Assembly (NCBI GenBank): GCA_024234575.1
Contig: JACKOB010000005.1
Span: 434,001-498,000, forward strand
From: Hahellaceae bacterium
GTDB lineage: Bacteria > Pseudomonadota > Gammaproteobacteria > Pseudomonadales > Oleiphilaceae
Length of the DNA: 64,000 nucleotides
Direction: 5' to 3'
In this document: piece after piece, positions 59,042-64,000 of the stretch
Layout: every line of letters starts with the position of its first letter
How positions within the stretch are numbered: position 1 is the first letter of the stretch
Notes under the pieces: generated by a model
What the model saw: only the letters and a program-made list of their open reading frames with translations
Told to the model about the DNA's origin: nothing
Databases searched by the model: none
Position numbers and translations under genes: made by a program

Positions 59042-60199
59042 ATGCTTAATTTCTCATACCTTAACAGTACACAGATTCACTTTGGCGAAGGCCAGATAGC
59101 CACGATTGTCCGGGAAATACCCGCTGATGCGAGGGTGCTGGTTCTCTATGGTGGTGGCTCGATCAAAAAAAATGGCGTGTACACACAGGTTAGCGAGGCA
59201 TTGAGCCAGCATGAATGGTTTGAATTTGCAGGCATTGAGCCCAACCCGCAGTACGAGACACTGATAAAAGCTCTACCATTGATCAAAGAAAAGCAGATCC
59301 ATTACTTATTGGCAGTCGGTGGCGGATCCGTGATTGATGGCAGTAAATTTATCGCGGCAGCTGCGTTGTTCGAAGGAGAAGAGCCGTGGGACATCATCGC
59401 TAAACGAGGCAAAATCAAAGCCGCATTACCACTCGGGGTAATTGTTACATTGCCCGCAACCGGGTCAGAAAGTAATAACGGCGCCGTCATTACCCGCAAT
59501 GGGCAAAAGCTGCCGTTAAATCATCCGCTGATACGCCCGCGCTTTGCCATTCTCGACCCGAGCCTGACACTTTCACTTTCTCCCAGACAAATAGGGAATG
59601 GCGTTGTAGACGCCTTTGTACACACCATTGAGCAGTACCTCACCTACCCAGTTAATGCAAAAGTGCAAGACCGGTTCGCCGAAGGATTACTGCTAACGCT
59701 AATCGAAGAAGGCCCAAAGGCATTAGCGCCTAAAACACAAGACGATATTTCTGTTCGCGGTAACATTATGTGGGCAGCGAGCCTGGCATTGAATGGGCTG
59801 ATTGGTGCAGGCGTGCCGCAAGACTGGGCGACACATATGATCGGCCATGAACTGACGGCAGAGTTTGGTGTCGACCACGCACGCACGCTGTCGATAATTC
59901 TACCCGCAACACTTAAAGTCAGACGAGAGTCGAAACGCGAAAAATTGCTGCAATATGCCGCACGAGTCTGGCAGTTACAAGAAGGCGACGAAGAGCAGCG
60001 AATCAACGACGCGATCAGACTTACCGAAAAGTTCTTTCGTAAAATGGACTTGCCAACGCGGCTGGCGGATGTTGGCATCGAATCCAGCGATATCGAAAAC
60101 ATCATTTCCCGCTTGCAAGCACACCGCATGACCCGTCTGGGAGAGCGTCGTGAAGTAACACTGGACATCAGTAGAGAAATATTACAAATGGCGCTTTAA
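59042..60199 (+). CDS. yqhD: NADPH-dependent aldehyde reductase YqhD (iron-containing alcohol dehydrogenase family)
   Basis: Reduces toxic short-chain aldehydes with NADPH. The ATG at 59042 gives a 385-residue protein that lines up with YqhD from the first residues (NFSYLNSTQIHFGEGQIATI). YGGGSIKKNG is the cofactor site, LPATGSESNNGAVI is conserved, and metal ligands are in VVDAFVHTIEQY and MIGHELTAEFGVDHART. The frame upstream of 59042 is open but not YqhD-like. Likely co-transcribed with the metal-dependent hydrolase 30 bp downstream. Confidence 0.93.
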   Translation: MLNFSYLNSTQIHFGEGQIATIVREIPADARVLVLYGGGSIKKNGVYTQVSEALSQHEWFEFAGIEPNPQYETLIKALPLIKEKQIHYLLAVGGGSVIDGSKFIAAAALFEGEEPWDIIAKRGKIKAALPLGVIVTLPATGSESNNGAVITRNGQKLPLNHPLIRPRFAILDPSLTLSLSPRQIGNGVVDAFVHTIEQYLTYPVNAKVQDRFAEGLLLTLIEEGPKALAPKTQDDISVRGNIMWAASLALNGLIGAGVPQDWATHMIGHELTAEFGVDHARTLSIILPATLKVRRESKREKLLQYAARVWQLQEGDEEQRINDAIRLTEKFFRKMDLPTRLADVGIESSDIENIISRLQAHRMTRLGERREVTLDISREILQMAL

Positions 60200-60229
60200 A
60201 AGGCGACGCACACTCAAGGAGGAAGTAGC

Positions 60230-61060
60230 ATGTCAACACAAAGCAGCACACCAGAATCTGTGGCAATAACTTCGCGGAGACCTGAATTCGACTTTAGCAA
60301 CACACCCAGAATATGGCTGGCAGATCCGTTTAAAACACACTTTATGAATGCGCTTTCGGTATTGATTCCCTATTCTGAGCGTACAGTGAACGAAATCATG
60401 CGCAAGAATTTTGACGCAGTTAACGACCCTACGCTGCAGGGTGAAATCCTGGTATTAATCAAACAGGAGGGAAATCATGCAGTCATCCACAAAAAATCAA
60501 ACGACCTGCTTCAACAATGCCATTACCCTGCTATTCGTTTTTTCGAGTGGCTGCAGAAGAAATCTATGCTGTTGATTCGAAAGTGTTCAAGTCATGCTTT
60601 CGAAATGGCGATTCCTGCATCGTTCGAGCACTTTACCTCGGCTATTAGTCGTGATTTTCTGACTCACTCAAAGGAGTGGACCGGCACCCAAAATAACGCC
60701 GCGATTGATTTTGTAAACTGGCACTCATTCGAAGAAATTGAGCATCAAGCGGTTTGCTACGATGCTTACAAAGCACTTTATAAAAGCCAATGGCGCTTGG
60801 TATTGTCGTTGTTGTTTTTCTGGATGCCAATGACAGTGCTATCCACTTATGCCGTGCAGTTATATTTTTTGCATAAAGACAGAGTGATCTATAAGCCTTC
60901 GAACTGGCTGCCGTACCTGAAGTTTATCAAACAAAGCATCGGCCTGTTCACAAACGGGATATTCAAGTACCGGCACGCTGAATTCAAACCCTGGCAAACC
61001 AACGATCAAGTATTGTATGAATGCCACTTGGCTAAACACCAGCCCGGTTTAGCCAAATAG
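60230..61060 (+). CDS. Metal-dependent hydrolase, YbgI/PF10118-type
   Basis: 276 residues. ATG with GGAGGAAG upstream. His/Glu-rich helical protein: LIKQEGNHAVIHKKSNDLL, FEHFTSAISRDFL and NWHSFEEIEHQAVCYDAYK supply a ferritin-like set of metal ligands, as in the predicted metal-dependent hydrolase family PF10118. A hydrophobic segment around 190-210 may touch a membrane. Second gene after yqhD. Reaction unknown. Confidence 0.8.
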   Translation: MSTQSSTPESVAITSRRPEFDFSNTPRIWLADPFKTHFMNALSVLIPYSERTVNEIMRKNFDAVNDPTLQGEILVLIKQEGNHAVIHKKSNDLLQQCHYPAIRFFEWLQKKSMLLIRKCSSHAFEMAIPASFEHFTSAISRDFLTHSKEWTGTQNNAAIDFVNWHSFEEIEHQAVCYDAYKALYKSQWRLVLSLLFFWMPMTVLSTYAVQLYFLHKDRVIYKPSNWLPYLKFIKQSIGLFTNGIFKYRHAEFKPWQTNDQVLYECHLAKHQPGLAK

Positions 61061-61094
61061 GCTCTCTCATTTCATGATAGTAAAAGCCCCGTCA

Positions 61095-62300
61095 TTACTT
61101 CGAGGCTTTGGCTTTCTTCTTCTTTTTCTTACTACTGGCTGCTTTACCAGAGGCTTTTAGCTTTTTGGGGCCTTTATACAGACCAGCAAGTTCTTTAATG
61201 TACTTACGCTCGAAACGAACTTTTAAATAGCGCTCGATAGAGGACATCAAGTTCCATTCATTGGGTGAAATCAGTGACACAGATTGCCCCTGCACACCAG
61301 CACGTCCGGTACGCCCGATGCGGTGTACATAGTCATCGCCTCGCCGGGGCATATCAAAATTAACAATTAAATCAATACCCTGCACATCCAATCCGCGAGC
61401 AGCTAAATCTGTTGCAACCAGCACATTCACCTTACCACTACGAAAAGCATCAACCGTGGCCTGTCGGCCTTTTTGTTCGACATCGCCGTGCAGGTGGGCG
61501 GCCCGCTGTTTTTGATAGCGTAACAGTCCATCCAGCCGACCCGCTGTCACTTTCGTGTTGGTGAAGACGATGGCTTTCTCGAAAGTTTCATTCTCTAACA
61601 GCCAGCGCAACAGTTTTTCTTTATGAGAGTCATCGTCTGCCAGTAAAATTTGCTGGCGAATATCCTGATGTTGTTCGCGATGATGATCTATCAGCAGCGA
61701 CTCAGGATCTGTCATGGTGGTCTCTGCCAGACGACGGATGCTGCCAGGCAGCGTCGCCGAGAATATCAGGGTTTGTCGCTTCTCGGGGCACTTGCCAATA
61801 ATATCGAGCACCGTATCTTTAAAGCCCATATCCAGCATGCGGTCAGCTTCATCAAGCACGATGACCTGCAGATTTGCCAAATCAGGCACACCATTTTCGA
61901 GATGCTCCTGCAGACGCCCCGGGGTTGCCACAACGATATCCGGACCACGCTGCAAAGCTCTCTGCTGCACCAGAAAATCTTTACCACCTGTGACTTCCGC
62001 CACTTTTAAATGAGAAAACTGCGCCAGCTTCTCGCTTGCCTGCACAATCTGCCTGGCCAGCTCCCGCGTGGGCACCAAAACCAGCGCACGCACCGGCGTT
62101 TTTGACTCGGCGAGAAGGCGGTGCATAATCGGCAACATAAAGGCTGCCGTTTTACCACTGCCAGTTGCAGCGCTAACAATTAAATCCCGATTTTCAAGCA
62201 CCTTTGGTATCGCTTTTTGCTGTACCGGCGTCGCCTGTGAATAGCCTAACGCTTCTGTTGCCTGAATAAGTAACGGGTTTAATGTTAGATCCGCGAGCAT
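61095..62300 (-). CDS. DEAD-box ATP-dependent RNA helicase (SrmB/RhlE-like)
   Basis: 401 residues with the full set: Q motif YSQATPVQQKAIP, Walker A AATGSGKT, PTRELARQI, DEAD in VLDEADRMLDMGF, SAT, and HRIGRTGRAG. The C-terminal tail is Lys-rich (KKLKASGKAASSKKKKKKAK) for RNA binding. Role in ribosome assembly or mRNA turnover is likely. The exact orthologue (SrmB, RhlE or RhlB) cannot be decided. Confidence 0.9.
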   Translation of the reverse strand: MLADLTLNPLLIQATEALGYSQATPVQQKAIPKVLENRDLIVSAATGSGKTAAFMLPIMHRLLAESKTPVRALVLVPTRELARQIVQASEKLAQFSHLKVAEVTGGKDFLVQQRALQRGPDIVVATPGRLQEHLENGVPDLANLQVIVLDEADRMLDMGFKDTVLDIIGKCPEKRQTLIFSATLPGSIRRLAETTMTDPESLLIDHHREQHQDIRQQILLADDDSHKEKLLRWLLENETFEKAIVFTNTKVTAGRLDGLLRYQKQRAAHLHGDVEQKGRQATVDAFRSGKVNVLVATDLAARGLDVQGIDLIVNFDMPRRGDDYVHRIGRTGRAGVQGQSVSLISPNEWNLMSSIERYLKVRFERKYIKELAGLYKGPKKLKASGKAASSKKKKKKAKASK

Positions 62301-62638
62301 AATCTCTTCCTGAAAGTAATTTTTGTTGATGCAGCGCGAGATTATACATCAATGTTGAGAGCGGCAGTCGGGGTTATCGCGTAATTGCCAATCTTTAGGG
62401 ATTATTAACCGCAGGCTTTATACATTTTCATTTTTTTGGCTATGCTTATAGTGCCTCCGAGCGGCTTGATTTAGATTTATTTTTTAACTTACAACTGTGA
62501 TAGAATCGCCGCGCTCTGACAAAGCTCCAAAAACATTTGTTTACTCCACAATCCGGTAGCAAGAATTGGACTCGTTGCTAATGGCATAAACCTGCCACGC
62601 ATTGTCAGGTTTAATTAATCATCCAAAGGTATTACTAC
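62301..62638. other. Intergenic region upstream of the acyltransferase gene
   Basis: 338 bp. A candidate extended -10, TGATAGAAT, lies at 62498-62506 on the plus strand; the -35 region is AT-rich but poor. No RNA gene was recognised. Confidence 0.35.
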
Positions 62639-63226
62639 GTGCGACGAACCATTTATAACACGCCTGTCGTTAGACAAATTTTCTGGTTAATTGCCTGGCT
62701 TTTGCTGAAATGCTTAGGCTGGAAGCTAGAAGGGAAACCACCGACAGAAAAGAAGTACGTGTTAATTGCCGTGCCACACACAACAAACTGGGACTTCCCC
62801 ATCACGTTGGCAATGGCGTTTATCTTTAAATTTGATATTTTCTGGATGGGTAAAGACTCACTTTTTAAAGGTGTTCTTGGCCCTATTATGAGATGGATGG
62901 GCGGCATTCCTATCAACCGTAAGTCATCAAACAATGTGGTTCAACAAACCATTGAAGCCTTCAATCGAACCGATGGTAGATTAGTCATAACGATTCCACC
63001 AGAAGGCACGCGATCAAAAGTAAACAAGTGGAAGACCGGGTTTTACTATATTGCGGTGGGCGCAAAGGTGCCGATTGGCATGGGATTTCTTGATTACAAG
63101 CGTAAGGTGGGCGGCTTTGGCCCAACCTTTTATCCCACCGGCGATATCGAGAAAGACATACCAGAAATGCGCAAATTCTACGCCAATATCAGCGGCAAGT
63201 ACGCCGAACAGTGCCACATTGATTAA
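62639..63226 (+). CDS. 1-acyl-glycerol-3-phosphate acyltransferase-like protein
   Basis: PlsC-family acyltransferase of 195 residues. Catalytic motif H-x4-D (His47, Asp52, HTTNWD), then GGIPINRKSS and PPEGTRSKVNKWKTG. Starts at a GTG with AAAGG ten bases upstream. A hydrophobic N-terminus (about 10-25) should place it at the inner membrane. Acceptor not known: a phospholipid, ornithine lipid or other substrate is possible. Confidence 0.87.
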   Translation: MRRTIYNTPVVRQIFWLIAWLLLKCLGWKLEGKPPTEKKYVLIAVPHTTNWDFPITLAMAFIFKFDIFWMGKDSLFKGVLGPIMRWMGGIPINRKSSNNVVQQTIEAFNRTDGRLVITIPPEGTRSKVNKWKTGFYYIAVGAKVPIGMGFLDYKRKVGGFGPTFYPTGDIEKDIPEMRKFYANISGKYAEQCHID

Positions 63227-63245
63227 AGCACCACGGTGATTCTGA

Positions 63246-63279
63246 TAAAAAAAGGGTGCGCTATGCGCACCCTTTTTTC
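63246..63279. terminator. Bidirectional intrinsic terminator
   Basis: Stem GGGTGCGC / GCGCACCC with A-run before and T-run after, between convergent genes. Confidence 0.93.
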
Positions 63280-63306
63280 TTGCTGGCAGCTTAACTGGCT
63301 ACCAGT

Positions 63307-64000
63307 TTACGCAACACCCTGACTCTTTAAGTAATCTTCATAAGTGCCATGGAAGTCAACAATACCTGTAGGCGTCAGCTCGATGATTCGAGTCGCCAAA
63401 GACGATACAAACTCTCGGTCATGACTGACGAATATCAGCGTACCGGCATAGTTTTCCAACGCCAGGTTAAGTGATTCGATCGACTCCATGTCCAAGTGGT
63501 TGGTCGGCTCATCCATCACCATAATATTCGGCCGTTGCAACATTAACTTGCCAAACAGCATTCTTCCCTGCTCACCACCTGAAATCACTTTTACCGACTT
63601 CACAATGTCATTGGCCGAGAACAACAGCCGGCCAAGCGTCCCTCTTATCATTTGCTCGTCATCGGTTTCCTGACGCCACTCACTCATCCAGTCAATTAAA
63701 TTTTTGTCTTCGGCAAAATCTGACGCATGATCCTGTGCGTAATAGCCAATTTGTGCATTTTCGGACCACTTGACCGTACCTTTAGTGAGCGCTGTATCAC
63801 CTACCAGACATTTCAATAGCGTGGTTTTACCAATACCGTTAGGCCCGATAACGGCTATTCTCTCACCTACTTCCACCATGAGGTTCAAGCCGGAAAACAG
63901 CTCTTCGTCATAACTTTTTGCTAACCCTTTCACCTCAAGGGCAAGACGATGCAGTTTCTTTTTCTCGTCAAAGCGAATAAACGGGCTTTGTCGACTAGAA
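63307..64000 (-). CDS. ybiT: ABC-F ATPase YbiT (partial, C-terminal part)
   Basis: C-terminal half of an ABC-F translation factor; the gene runs off the right edge and the frame is open to the last base ([20 protein letters not shown]). Second ATPase domain: Walker A GPNGIGKT, signature [15 protein letters not shown], Walker [13 protein letters not shown]. The [17 protein letters not shown] and [20 protein letters not shown] blocks and the short C-terminus match E. coli YbiT. ABC-F proteins act at the ribosome E site; no transmembrane domain. Confidence 0.92.
   Translation of the reverse strand, partial: SSRQSPFIRFDEKKKLHRLALEVKGLAKSYDEELFSGLNLMVEVGERIAVIGPNGIGKTTLLKCLVGDTALTKGTVKWSENAQIGYYAQDHASDFAEDKNLIDWMSEWRQETDDEQMIRGTLGRLLFSANDIVKSVKVISGGEQGRMLFGKLMLQRPNIMVMDEPTNHLDMESIESLNLALENYAGTLIFVSHDREFVSSLATRIIELTPTGIVDFHGTYEDYLKSQGVA

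Overview
The window looks like chromosome of a marine-type gammaproteobacterium. The evidence is a set of housekeeping proteins close to gammaproteobacterial families (RsuA, RadD, YaeQ, YbiT, FklB, ArfB, NhaD) next to genes typical of hydrocarbon- or lipid-storing marine lineages: a wax ester synthase/DGAT, an FMO/Baeyer-Villiger-type monooxygenase, a long acyl-CoA dehydrogenase and a monomeric isocitrate dehydrogenase. A genus cannot be named from the sequence alone. No rRNA, tRNA, CRISPR array or prophage was seen.

Layout. 1-4.15 kb is a thiamine uptake locus (thiB-thiP-thiQ on the minus strand behind a TPP riboswitch, with a ThiK-like kinase diverging from it). 4.2-8.3 kb is accessory DNA: displaced Rhs/polymorphic-toxin tips with their presumed immunity genes, separated by two near-identical 106-bp direct repeats, plus a VRR-NUC nuclease. 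One toxin is interrupted by an in-frame stop, and another tip has lost its 5' end. 8.4-31.9 kb is mostly ordinary chromosome: M48 protease, peroxiredoxin, RsuA paralogue, arfB, icd, fklB, esterase, serine dehydratase, acyl-CoA dehydrogenase, a MocR regulator facing an FMN-binding protein across a palindromic operator, WS/DGAT, a membrane-anchored GltB-like FMN protein, lipoproteins, a LysR remnant and a methyltransferase. 32.05-33.70 kb is an intact IS1380-family element with a 5-bp target duplication.

33.8-46.6 kb holds a lipoprotein, Bax-like glucosaminidase, DUF2860 outer-membrane protein, a 54-aa oxidoreductase-like protein, rsuA, a DUF1499 lipoprotein, nhaD, a hemerythrin-GGDEF-EAL protein, an FMO and radD. 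46.7-52.1 kb carries two exported proteins that share a conserved block about 190 bp upstream of each start, a small exported protein and an AraC regulator. An intact IS5-family element (52.295-53.461 kb, CTAA duplication) follows. 53.9-64 kb holds an FKBP gene broken by a 4-bp tandem duplication, a GST, yaeQ, a DUF2956 protein, a MOSC protein, a DUF1439 protein, a solute-binding protein, yqhD plus a metal-dependent hydrolase, a DEAD-box helicase, an acyltransferase and the 3' part of ybiT.

The most unusual signals are the toxin-tip array with its direct repeats, the shared upstream block of the two exported proteins, and a composite intergenic element found four times: an inverted pair of DnaA-box-like 9-mers with exactly 5 bp between them, preceded in three copies by a conserved 10-mer at a fixed 7-bp distance.
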